The translations under genes were made by a program, and so were the position numbers. The notes beneath the pieces were generated by a model, which made no database searches, had not been told where the DNA came from, and worked only from the letters and a program-made list of their open reading frames with translations. Below, piece by piece: positions 40,956 to 48,319 of a stretch of 64,000 nucleotides of DNA. This DNA comes from an uncultured Bacteroidales bacterium (GTDB taxonomy: Bacteria; Bacteroidota; Bacteroidia; Bacteroidales; P3). Position 1 is the first letter of the stretch. Each line of letters begins with the position of its first letter. The stretch is taken from NCBI GenBank assembly GCA_900314925.1, contig OMXC01000016.1, positions 1 to 64,000 on the forward strand. The letters are read 5' to 3'.

Positions 40956-41362
40956 AAAAGCTTTTTTATTCAGTAGCACTGTTGGCAGTGTTTGGGATGA
41001 CAACAATCGGTTGTCAAAAAGAGAGAATCGTCGAGAATCAAATGGTAAAACCAGAAATGAATGTTAAGTATCTGGTATATACTATTGATGGAGTGACGTA
41101 TAATGCGCGATATGAAAATGACGTTGAATACTCTGCGCTGATACGTCAAATCGTTGCATATACGAGAAAAGGGAGCAGGGTAGAGCTCGTGAATAATACT
41201 AACACAAATAGTGTAAGAGCAACGAAAGAGACGGTGACTTATACAACTACCAGCGAGGAAGATGCTGCGTTATGGTCTGAGAAGATGACGAAAGATGATT
41301 ATACAGTCACCGTAACATTTAATCCTGATGATAAAGTGTTCACCTGTATCGCTGTTAAATAA
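40952..41362 (+). CDS. Small lipoprotein
   Basis: 136 residues. Signal peptide with lipobox ending TTIGC (Cys21), followed by QKERI. The mature domain of about 115 residues is beta-rich (YLVYTIDGVTYNARYEND, ETVTYTTTSEEDAALW). No family recognised. Last member of the overlapping sigma-factor chain; AT-rich codons compared with the core genes around it. Confidence 0.65.
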   Translation: MKKLFYSVALLAVFGMTTIGCQKERIVENQMVKPEMNVKYLVYTIDGVTYNARYENDVEYSALIRQIVAYTRKGSRVELVNNTNTNSVRATKETVTYTTTSEEDAALWSEKMTKDDYTVTVTFNPDDKVFTCIAVK

Positions 41363-41426
41363 TGCAAATTATTCTTATCTATGTATTAGTATTCAATTAT
41401 TCAAATATTCAAAAAAACAACAAATT

Positions 41427-42395
41427 ATGAAAAAGCAAAACATTTTAAAGGAATTAGCCATCTTTTGCATGGCAACGTGCATGGTAAGTGCATGCAACAA
41501 AGTGGAAAATGATCGGATAGGATATGTCGAAAAAAATACAAAAGCAACTCTTGAAAACTACGTCGATTATGCGTACAAAGAGGTTCCTTCGTTTTTTGAC
41601 GAAATCGGGATTAAGCATAACAATTTCCTGGATTCAATAGGAAAATCGTTGCTAGATACATGTGATTATTATACCTCTATAGGAACATCTTTTGGTGATG
41701 CTAAATTAGATACCTTTGATGTTGTACTAGATATAATAAAAAAATTATACAGAAATGAAATATATGGTGATAATGAATTGGATGTGGAAAAAGAAGAAGA
41801 GTTTGAGTCGCAATACTGGAATCCATTTATAGATTTTATTGAAAGTGAAGATTTCGCATTCCTAGATGATCATGAGGTGGGTCGGCAGCTCCAAGAGATA
41901 ATAGATACCATTGATGCAAGTGCCGGGATTGAGGAGATTATAGTACAGATTAGAGCCATTGAATGCTGCATAATAGATAATGCAGATGATATAGAAGACA
42001 CAATGATAGCTTTTTCGCTGTCGATATTGGATCATAGTTTGGAATACTGGCACAATGCGATTTCCGATGTGACGAATCCATGGTATATTTTGGCAAAAGA
42101 AAACGGTAATACTAAGTTCACACAAAATGTTATTGCACAAAAAGGTCTCCTCTCAAATTTAAAAACGTTTGTAACTAATGCAATAAATAAGGTTAAGGCG
42201 TTGTTTACCAAGAAAATAGATGGAAATGACTTGCTGCAGTTGGCTTTATGTGATTTAGCAGGAGGTGCTAGTATGGCGGTAAATGGTACGGGGCTTTTAA
42301 CGATAGGACCAGCAGGTCCGTTTGTATATGGTGCTGCTATTGTTGTGTCTGGTGCCGCAACTTCTTTTGGTTGTGCGCTGCTTAATAAAAAGTGA
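41427..42395 (+). CDS. Lipoprotein with glycine-rich hydrophobic C-terminal segment
   Basis: 322 residues from ATG 41427. Lipobox MVSAC (Cys23). Residues 35-270 are acidic and helical (DVVLDIIKKLYRNEIYGDNE, FDFIE-type repeats) with paired Cys (ECC). The last 50 residues form a small-residue-rich hydrophobic hairpin (GGASMAVNGTGLL, GPFVYGAAIVVSGAATSFG) resembling the glycine-zipper helices of bacteriocin-like or pore-forming peptides. Strongly AT-rich. No family recognised; a toxin-like or membrane-inserting role is speculation from the C-terminus alone. Confidence 0.6.
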   Translation: MKKQNILKELAIFCMATCMVSACNKVENDRIGYVEKNTKATLENYVDYAYKEVPSFFDEIGIKHNNFLDSIGKSLLDTCDYYTSIGTSFGDAKLDTFDVVLDIIKKLYRNEIYGDNELDVEKEEEFESQYWNPFIDFIESEDFAFLDDHEVGRQLQEIIDTIDASAGIEEIIVQIRAIECCIIDNADDIEDTMIAFSLSILDHSLEYWHNAISDVTNPWYILAKENGNTKFTQNVIAQKGLLSNLKTFVTNAINKVKALFTKKIDGNDLLQLALCDLAGGASMAVNGTGLLTIGPAGPFVYGAAIVVSGAATSFGCALLNKK

Positions 42396-42435
42396 GTGAT
42401 ATTTTTTCTATTATGTTAATTAAATATTGTGAACT

Positions 42436-43047
42436 ATGAAAAAAACACTGGCAATAGTTTTGTTTGTGGCCGAGTGTGTCACGGCTATGGCTCAGAGTGG
42501 GTACAGGGGAATTGTACTAAATGCCAATGTCGGAATGAGCAGTTATGACGCCAATTCGGCCATTTCAATGTTCTCTTCAACTGAGCGTATATCCACAGTC
42601 TCTGGTACAGCAATCACTATCGGGTATCGTAATGACTGTAGGATGTATGGTGCTCGCGTGGGTTTCAACATATTGACAGTTGCCCATGGATCGTTAGAGG
42701 AAGTGATAAATCCATATGAGTTTTTGCTGTTAATGCGTAGATATTTGCCCCTTAGTGACAAATTCGAGCTCTATACGGGTATTAGCGTGGGTTTTGCCAT
42801 GGTGTTTAACGCCTTTGAATACCAGGGCGTCCAGTACTCGTACACACGGTATGGTGTATCAGAAGACTTTGAAGTAGGTATTGGTTACCGTCTTTCTGGA
42901 GCATCATCCATAGGACTGCATGCTGCGGTATCTCCATTAAGGTCGTTGTTCAAGGATAGCGCTAAACTTCCAGACGGCTTGACCGGAAATGGAAACAACG
43001 CTTATGGAGGTTACTCGGTATCAATACAGTATTCTCTCGGATTTTGA
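42436..43047 (+). CDS. Outer-membrane beta-barrel-like protein
   Basis: 203 residues. Signal peptide MKKTLAIVLFVAECVTAMAQ. Amphipathic strands alternate with turns (GYRGIVLNANVGMSSYD, ISVGFAMVFNAFEYQG, GGYSVSIQYSLGF), ending in an aromatic residue as typical for outer-membrane barrels. About 8 strands. Lies 40 bp after the AT-rich lipoprotein gene. Function unknown. Confidence 0.7.
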   Translation: MKKTLAIVLFVAECVTAMAQSGYRGIVLNANVGMSSYDANSAISMFSSTERISTVSGTAITIGYRNDCRMYGARVGFNILTVAHGSLEEVINPYEFLLLMRRYLPLSDKFELYTGISVGFAMVFNAFEYQGVQYSYTRYGVSEDFEVGIGYRLSGASSIGLHAAVSPLRSLFKDSAKLPDGLTGNGNNAYGGYSVSIQYSLGF

Positions 43048-43112
43048 CAGAAAAGAAACGGCATAAGCGGTAAATCATTTAACCGATATAATAACAACAA
43101 TAGAACAAGAAT

Positions 43113-43685
43113 ATGAAAAAACAGTTTATTATAGCTGGAATTGCCATCGCTTGTTTGATGATAATCGGACAAGCACAAGCGCAGACTGACAACCGGAGTA
43201 TCACGTTAAGCGTGGGACATTTGGAGAGCACGTGGCCGACGTGGCCGGGGCAACAACATTTGGGCGGCTCAGTAGGTGGCACACCACAGGCCCGCAATCT
43301 CCTGCTCAGCGGCAACTTGTGGAACCTTAACGACAGGATAACAGCAGGTTTTTACGTCGGCACCGGCATGGTGGGTTATCGTGCCGACTCCCTCATAAGG
43401 TCCACGATAAACTTCCGCTATGGCCTCAACGCCAAGTACCATTTCCTGCGGGAGTCCACGCACTGGGACATCGCTTTCAGCGTCATGCTTGGCGGACTGT
43501 ACTGTCCGGGGACGACGCTCCAGAGGGACTGCGGCGCCGGCCTCTCGGTGTCGTACTACCCCTTCAAGAAATTCGGCCTTACCGCGGAATACATCTGGGG
43601 AGGCTTTAAATTCGCCGACTACAATACCTCTGCCCTTTATGAGAGCCACCAGCTGATTACGCTTGGCGTGAGCTACCGCCTCTGA
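43113..43685 (+). CDS. Outer-membrane beta-barrel-like protein
   Basis: 190 residues. Signal peptide MKKQFIIAGIAIACLMIIGQAQA, then about eight amphipathic strands (ITAGFYVGTGMVGYRAD, GAGLSVSYYPFKKFGLTAEY) ending LGVSYRL. Little direct similarity to the preceding barrel-like protein beyond the fold. The first 120 bp are AT-rich, while the rest returns to the GC-rich composition of the chromosome, marking the right edge of the AT-rich stretch. Confidence 0.7.
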   Translation: MKKQFIIAGIAIACLMIIGQAQAQTDNRSITLSVGHLESTWPTWPGQQHLGGSVGGTPQARNLLLSGNLWNLNDRITAGFYVGTGMVGYRADSLIRSTINFRYGLNAKYHFLRESTHWDIAFSVMLGGLYCPGTTLQRDCGAGLSVSYYPFKKFGLTAEYIWGGFKFADYNTSALYESHQLITLGVSYRL

Positions 43686-43746
43686 ACTGAGGCCCGCAGG
43701 GAGAGGGTGCCGGAGGAGGAAAAGTTAAAAAAGGAAAATATTTTTG

Positions 43747-43784
43747 GCAGGTGCAGAAATTTTAGTATTTTTGCACCTGCTTTT
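43747..43784 (+). promoter_or_regulatory. Inverted repeat enclosing the -7 box of the coiled-coil/zapA/rny promoter
   Basis: GCAGGTGCA (43747-43755) and TGCACCTGC (43772-43780) form a perfect 9-bp inverted repeat followed by TTTTATAG. The loop contains TATTTTTG (43766-43773), a Bacteroidetes -7 box 36 bp before the next gene. The site thus looks like a terminator for the upstream gene and a promoter for the downstream one in the same bases. Confidence 0.55.
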
Positions 43785-43808
43785 ATAGTATCATAGGCAG
43801 GATAGGAT

Positions 43809-44099
43809 ATGTTCGATTTTGAGACATCCGTAACGGGGATAGAGTTCAAAGTGAGACAATTGGCCGACGAGGTGATGCGTCTGCGCCAGTTGGTGAGGGA
43901 GGGTGACGACCGCTGCCGCGAGCTGGAAGAAGCATTGAAAAACAAGGAAACAATAATAAACAATTTAAAAGAAGAGAACAAATTAATCAGATTAGGGAAC
44001 AGGCTGACAGAAGGAAATGACAGTGCTGAGCTGAAGTTGAAGATCAATCAGATGATACGCACTATCGACAAGAGTCTGGAGATATTGAGGAGGGAATAG
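43809..44099 (+). CDS. Small coiled-coil protein upstream of zapA
   Basis: 96 residues, almost entirely helical with heptad-like spacing (VRQLADEVMRLRQLVREGDD, LEEALKNKETIINNLKEENK). No signal peptide. The stop codon directly abuts the zapA start, so the two are translated together. A similar short coiled coil precedes zapA in many Bacteroidetes. A division-site or ZapB-like role is plausible but not shown. Confidence 0.75.
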   Translation: MFDFETSVTGIEFKVRQLADEVMRLRQLVREGDDRCRELEEALKNKETIINNLKEENKLIRLGNRLTEGNDSAELKLKINQMIRTIDKSLEILRRE

Positions 44100-44456
44100 A
44101 TGGAGACGGTACAGGCATCGGTAAACATACTCGGGAGGACCTACAGGCTTCGCGTTGCCGCAGGTGATGAGGCGGCTTTGCGCAAGGCAGCGGAGGCTAT
44201 TGACAACCAGGCCAAACAGTATGGCAACATGTATGCCTACAACGATCACCAGGACTTGCTTGCGATGGTGGCATTGACGCAGATCACCCAGTTGACCAAG
44301 ATACAAGACTCGCTGCGCTACAAGGATACGGACCTGGCGCAACGGCTGCAGTCGATAGACAGCATACTTGAACAAATACTGCATCCGACTAAAGAAACGG
44401 TTGTCAACGTTGGCACAGTTGCTGACGCGACTGTTTCTGCCCAAAACAGTTTGTAA
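44100..44456 (+). CDS. zapA: Cell division protein ZapA
   Basis: 118 residues. ZapA fold: N-terminal strand VNILGRTYRLRVAAGDEAAL (8-27), the AAEAIDNQAKQY helix, then the long coiled coil with LAMVALTQITQL. ZapA crosslinks FtsZ filaments at midcell. The C-terminal extension of about 20 residues (VVNVGTVADATVSAQNSL) is not part of the core fold. Follows a coiled-coil gene without gap and precedes an RNA-like spacer and rny. Confidence 0.88.
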   Translation: METVQASVNILGRTYRLRVAAGDEAALRKAAEAIDNQAKQYGNMYAYNDHQDLLAMVALTQITQLTKIQDSLRYKDTDLAQRLQSIDSILEQILHPTKETVVNVGTVADATVSAQNSL

Positions 44457-44463
44457 ACTCAAC

Positions 44464-44638
44464 ACCATTTACAAACCGAGTCGGCTCAGGGGTGGGTAGG
44501 TTGTATGGCTGATACACCCGGCGCTCAAATCCTAACGTTCCAGAGTTTACCAATACTCCCGGAGGGCACTCGGATGCAGTTTTTTCACTGCACTTCACGC
44601 AGCTGCGGTTCCCACAACAAAAAAACACTAAAGAGACA
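44464..44638 (+). ncRNA. Structured spacer between zapA and rny, candidate small RNA
   Basis: The 182-bp gap between zapA and rny is not coding. Outer arms CCGAGT (44476-44481) and ACTCGG (44568-44573) pair and enclose an inner stem-loop near 44491-44519 (GGGT...TGTAT / ATACACCC) and GAGT/ACTC near 44543-44558. A separate hairpin TGCAGT / ACTGCA (44575-44592) follows. In proteobacteria the 6S RNA gene follows zapA, which makes a 6S-like RNA an obvious idea, but I cannot match the sequence to the 6S consensus. It could also be a leader controlling rny. Confidence 0.4.
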
Positions 44639-46180
44639 ATGAACGTACTGTTAATCGTAATCGGTGTTGTCGTAGGCGGCGGCGTGGGCGTGTGGCTCAC
44701 GACCGGCGTGCTGCGTAACAAGCTCCTCGCCAAGAGCCAGCAGGTGCTCAAGGATGCAGAGGAGAAAGGGGAAATCCTCAAGAAAGAGAAAGAGCTGCAG
44801 GCCAAGGAGAAGTTCCTGCAGCTGAAAGGTGAGCACGACAAGCGCGTCAACGAGCAGAACAACAAGGTGCGCGAGGCTGAGAACAAGCTGAAGCAGCGCG
44901 AGAACACCCTGAACCAGAAGGTCGACGAGCTGCAGAAAAAGAGCGCCGAGCTGAAGGGCGTGAGCGAGAAGCTCAACAGCGAGATAGAGAACCTCCACAA
45001 GCGTCAGGCCGAGGTCGAGAAGGTGTACCGCGAGAGCGTGGACAAGCTGGAGCATATCGCCGGAATGAGTGCCGAAGAGGCCAAGAAGCAGCTCATAGAG
45101 TCTATGACTGAAGAGGCCCGCGCCGAGGCCAGCACCACGATCATGGATATCGTGGAGGAGGCCAAGATCACCGCCGCCGAGCAGGCCAAGAAGGTGGTGA
45201 TACAGAGCATCCAGCGTACCGCCACGGAGACCGCAGTGGAGAACACTGTCAGCGTCTTCAACCTTGAGAACGAGGAGGTCAAGGGCCGCATCATCGGTCG
45301 CGAGGGCCGCAACATACGCACCCTGGAGAGCCTCACGGGTGTGGAGATCATCATCGACGACTCGCCCGATGCCATCATCATCAGTGGCTTCGACCCCGTG
45401 CGCCGCGAGATAGCGCGCCTGTCGCTGCACAAGCTGGTGACCGACGGCCGCATACATCCCGCCCGCATTGAGGAGGTGGTGGCCAAGACCCGCCGCCAGA
45501 TAGAGCAGGAGATCAACGAGGTGGGCAAGCGTACCTGCATAGACCTCGGCATACTGAACATGAACCACGAGCTGATGCGCATGGTGGGCCGCATGAAGTA
45601 CCGCTCCAGCTACGGGCAGAACCTGCTGCAGCACAGCCGCGAGGTGGCCAACCTGGCCGCCACCATGGCCTCGGAGCTGGGCCTCAACCCCAAGCTCGCC
45701 AAGCGTGCCGGTCTGCTGCACGACATCGGCAAGGTGCCGGAGACCGACCCCGAGATACCGCACGCCATCTTCGGCATGAAGCTCGCCGAGAAGTACAAGG
45801 AACACCCCGATGTGTGCAACGCCATCGGCGCCCACCACGACGAGATAGAGATGACCAATCTCATCAGCCCCATCATCCAGGTTGCCGACGCCATCAGTGG
45901 CGCCCGTCCCGGTGCCCGCCGCGAGGTTGTGGAGGCTTATATCAACCGCCTCAAGAAGCTCGAGGACATGGCTATGGCTTATCCGGGAGTGGTGAAGACG
46001 TATGCCATACAGGCCGGCCGCGAGCTGCGCGTCATCGTTGGTGCCGACAAGGTGACTGACGTTGAGGCCAACAAGTTGAGTTATGACCTCTCTCGCCAGA
46101 TACAGAGTGAGATGACCTATCCTGGCCAAATCAAGGTGACTGTCATTCGCGAAACACGCGCCATCAACTACGCCAAGTAA
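44639..46180 (+). CDS. rny: Ribonuclease Y
   Basis: 513 residues, the usual length. N-terminal membrane anchor ([18 protein letters not shown]), long coiled coil (about 30-190), KH domain with [13 protein letters not shown] (about 218), and HD domain with LLHDIGK (His-Asp near 360) and AHHDEIE. It initiates mRNA decay by endonucleolytic cuts at the inner membrane. Followed 3 bp later by lgt; preceded by the structured spacer after zapA. Confidence 0.97.
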   Translation: MNVLLIVIGVVVGGGVGVWLTTGVLRNKLLAKSQQVLKDAEEKGEILKKEKELQAKEKFLQLKGEHDKRVNEQNNKVREAENKLKQRENTLNQKVDELQKKSAELKGVSEKLNSEIENLHKRQAEVEKVYRESVDKLEHIAGMSAEEAKKQLIESMTEEARAEASTTIMDIVEEAKITAAEQAKKVVIQSIQRTATETAVENTVSVFNLENEEVKGRIIGREGRNIRTLESLTGVEIIIDDSPDAIIISGFDPVRREIARLSLHKLVTDGRIHPARIEEVVAKTRRQIEQEINEVGKRTCIDLGILNMNHELMRMVGRMKYRSSYGQNLLQHSREVANLAATMASELGLNPKLAKRAGLLHDIGKVPETDPEIPHAIFGMKLAEKYKEHPDVCNAIGAHHDEIEMTNLISPIIQVADAISGARPGARREVVEAYINRLKKLEDMAMAYPGVVKTYAIQAGRELRVIVGADKVTDVEANKLSYDLSRQIQSEMTYPGQIKVTVIRETRAINYAK

Positions 46181-46183
46181 GAC

Positions 46184-47059
46184 ATGTCTCCGCTGGCTAT
46201 ACATTGGAACGTTGACCCTGTGATTATCAACATAGGTTCCTTCGGCCTGCGTTGGTATTCGTTGGGTTTCCTTGTCGCTTTCCTGTTGGGCTACTATATA
46301 ATAGAGCGTATGTTCAAGCAGGAGAATGTAAGAGAGGACTACCTTGGCAGCCTGTTCCTTTATATATTCCTCGCAATCCTCATAGGAGCCCGTCTCGGCC
46401 ACTGTCTGTTCTATGAGCCCGACTATTTCCTGACCTCGGAGCACTGGGTGGAGATTGTGTGGCCGTTCCAGAACGGACACTACACGGGTTTCCAGGGGCT
46501 GGCAAGTCACGGTGCCGCCATAGGTATTCTTGTGGGGCTGTGGCTGTACCAGAGGAAATACGGCCTCAACTTGTGGTGGTTCCTCGACAGGCTTGTGGTC
46601 GTCGTGGCCCTCGGCGGCGCCTTTGTGCGTCTGGGCAACCTCTTCAACAGCGAGATATACGGTGTGGAGACATCGTTGCCGTGGGGCTTCGTCTTCGAGC
46701 GCAACGGCGAGACGGTGCCCAAGCACCCGACGCAGCTCTACGAGAGCCTCAGCTACTTCCTTATCTTCGGCGTCAGCATCTGGTATTACATCAGGAAGAA
46801 GGGCCACTTTAAGACCGGCACCATCTTCGGGTGGTGGCTGGTGGCACTGTTCGGGGTGAGGTTGCTGATAGAGTTCGTGAAGAACGACCAGGTGGACTTT
46901 GAGGCCGGTATGGTGCTCAATATGGGCCAGTTGCTAAGCCTGCCGTTCATTATCGGCGGCTTTACGATAGCGTGGCTTGCATATAAGGAAAAACTGCCGC
47001 AGGGACCTTTCCCGAAAGGCGAGAAAGTGAAGTTTAACAACACAACAAAGAAGAAATGA
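46184..47059 (+). CDS. lgt: Prolipoprotein diacylglyceryl transferase
   Basis: 291 residues with seven membrane segments. The active-site motif GLASHGAAIGIL (about 105-116) and the Lgt signature GGAFVRLGNLFNSEIYG (about 144-160, with Arg and Asn positions used for phosphatidylglycerol) are present. It attaches diacylglycerol to lipobox Cys residues of prelipoproteins, such as LptE and the lipoproteins in this window. C-terminus overlaps gpmA by four bases (ATGA). Confidence 0.96.
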   Translation: MSPLAIHWNVDPVIINIGSFGLRWYSLGFLVAFLLGYYIIERMFKQENVREDYLGSLFLYIFLAILIGARLGHCLFYEPDYFLTSEHWVEIVWPFQNGHYTGFQGLASHGAAIGILVGLWLYQRKYGLNLWWFLDRLVVVVALGGAFVRLGNLFNSEIYGVETSLPWGFVFERNGETVPKHPTQLYESLSYFLIFGVSIWYYIRKKGHFKTGTIFGWWLVALFGVRLLIEFVKNDQVDFEAGMVLNMGQLLSLPFIIGGFTIAWLAYKEKLPQGPFPKGEKVKFNNTTKKK

Positions 47060-47802
47060 AAACTCTGATATTGGTACGTCATGGCGAGAGTGCCTGGAAT
47101 AAATTAAACCTCTTCACCGGCTGGACGGATGTTGACCTCACCGAGGCCGGCATGAAAGAGGCTTGGGAGGCTGGCAAGCTCCTCAAAGCCGAAGGCTATC
47201 GCCCGGAGCTTTGCTTTACCAGCTACCTGAAACGTGCCGTCAAGACTCTCAACCAGATGCTTGACGCTATGGATATGGACTGGCTGCCGGTGCAGAAGAG
47301 CTGGCGCCTCAACGAGAAGAGCTACGGCGCCATCCAGGGCCTCAACAAGGCAGACACCGCAGCCAAATACGGCGACGAGCAGGTGCTGCTCTGGCGCCGC
47401 GCCTTCGACGTGCAGCCCCCGGCCCTCGACCTGCATGACGAGCGCAGTCCGCGTATGGACCCGCGATACAACGAGATTCCCGACAACCTCATACCGCTTA
47501 CCGAGAGCCTCAAAGACACTATCGAGCGCCTGATGCCTTACTACCGTGGCACCATCATGCCCGCTTTCGACAACCGCAACACCCTCATGGTCGTCGCACA
47601 CGGCAACTCGCTGCGCGGCATCGTCAAGGAGCTTAAGGGCATGTCCAACGACGAGATAATCAAGTTCAATTTACCTACGGCGGTACCTTATGTTTTCACT
47701 TTTGACGAGCGCATGAACCTCGTCGAGGATAAATTTCTTGGCGACCCCGAAGTCATCGCCGCCAAGATGCAAAGCGTTGCCAATCAGGCAAAGAAGAAAT
47801 AA
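47056..47802 (+). CDS. gpmA: 2,3-bisphosphoglycerate-dependent phosphoglycerate mutase
   Basis: 248 residues. Phospho-acceptor His9 in LVRHGESAWN, CFTSYLKRAVKTLNQ (about 55-69), SYGAIQGLNKADTAAKYG (about 93-110) and second catalytic His in VVAHGNSLRG (about 180-189). It interconverts 3- and 2-phosphoglycerate. The start overlaps the lgt stop. A hairpin with a T tract follows at 47880-47915. Confidence 0.96.
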   Translation: MKTLILVRHGESAWNKLNLFTGWTDVDLTEAGMKEAWEAGKLLKAEGYRPELCFTSYLKRAVKTLNQMLDAMDMDWLPVQKSWRLNEKSYGAIQGLNKADTAAKYGDEQVLLWRRAFDVQPPALDLHDERSPRMDPRYNEIPDNLIPLTESLKDTIERLMPYYRGTIMPAFDNRNTLMVVAHGNSLRGIVKELKGMSNDEIIKFNLPTAVPYVFTFDERMNLVEDKFLGDPEVIAAKMQSVANQAKKK

Positions 47803-47849
47803 AGCATCACCTTGAAGTCTGACAGAAAAAGCGATAAAAGAAAAAAAAT

Positions 47850-47915
47850 TTTGTCAGTATTAAAAATGTTCGTAATTTTGCACCGCTTTTCGAGAGTGAA
47901 AAAGCGGTGCTTTTT
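47850..47915 (+). promoter_or_regulatory. Overlapping promoter and terminator-like hairpin before the tRNA genes
   Basis: A promoter match has TTTG at 47850-47853 and TAATTTTG at 47873-47880 (19-bp spacer). The last G of the -7 box begins an 11-bp stem GCACCGCTTTT (47880-47890) / AAAAGCGGTGC (47900-47910) followed by TTTTTAG. It can end gpmA transcripts, and the promoter can start tRNA transcripts just inside the left arm, leaving the hairpin incomplete in the new RNA. Confidence 0.6.
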
Positions 47916-47932
47916 AGTCAAGAGAAACACAC

Positions 47933-48023
47933 GGAGAGGTGGGTGAGTGGCTGAAACCAACAGTTTGCTAAACTGTCGTACTCGATTAGGGTACCGGGGG
48001 TTCGAATCCCCCCTTCTCCGCCA
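47933..48023 (+). tRNA. tRNA-Ser (GCT anticodon)
   Basis: 91 nt including an encoded CCA. Acceptor GGAGAGG pairs with CTTCTCC (one G-U). The anticodon loop in AGTTTGCTAAACT gives GCT. A long variable arm, as in class II tRNA-Ser, and GGTTCGAATCC T-arm are present. Confidence 0.96.
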
Positions 48024-48027
48024 AACA

Positions 48028-48055
48028 AAAGGACGCCCCCGAAACGGCGTCCTTT
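48028..48055 (+). terminator. Terminator-like hairpin between tRNA-Ser and tRNA-Pro
   Basis: Perfect 10-bp arms AAAGGACGCC (48028-48037) and GGCGTCCTTT (48046-48055), 8-nt loop, then GTTATTG. It begins 5 bp after tRNA-Ser and ends 8 bp before tRNA-Pro, leaving no room for a normal promoter; it may be leaky or act in RNA processing. Confidence 0.7.
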
Positions 48056-48063
48056 GTTATTGA

Positions 48064-48138
48064 CGGGATATAGCGTAGTCCGGTTATCGCGCCTGCTTTG
48101 GGAGCAGGAGATCCCCAGTTCGAATCTGGGTGTCCCGA
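48064..48138 (+). tRNA. tRNA-Pro (TGG anticodon)
   Basis: 75 nt, CCA not encoded. Acceptor CGGGATA / TGTCCCG (one T-G pair). Anticodon arm CCTGC-TTTGGGA-GCAGG gives TGG. T-arm CAGTTCGAATCTG. Confidence 0.95.
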
Positions 48139-48142
48139 CACT

Positions 48143-48216
48143 GGCCCTGTAGCTCAGCTGGATAGAGCGAGAGTCTTCTAAACTCTAGGTCCTGCGTTCG
48201 AGTCGCAGCAGGGTCA
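48143..48216 (+). tRNA. tRNA-Arg (TCT anticodon)
   Basis: 74 nt, CCA not encoded. Acceptor GGCCCTG / CAGGGTC. Anticodon arm AGAGT-CTTCTAA-ACTCT gives TCT. D-arm AGCTCAGCTGGATAGAGC; T-arm GCGTTCGAGTCGC. Only 4 bp after tRNA-Pro. Confidence 0.95.
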
Positions 48217-48224
48217 CGTCGCTG

Positions 48225-48254
48225 CGGTGCACAAGTATGTGCACCGTTTTTTTT
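48225..48254 (+). terminator. Terminator of the tRNA cluster
   Basis: Perfect 9-bp stem CGGTGCACA (48225-48233) / TGTGCACCG (48238-48246) with AGTA loop, followed by eight T. Confidence 0.92.
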
Positions 48255-48319
48255 GTTTCTGCCTGCCGACACAATAATCGAGAGTGCTCTGCGTTATATA
48301 AACATTAACAAGCATCAGA

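Noticed and set aside
44651..46807. Long minus-strand open frame opposite rny and lgt
   Set aside because: rny and lgt are unmistakable; the antisense reading is Leu/His/Val-rich with no motif.
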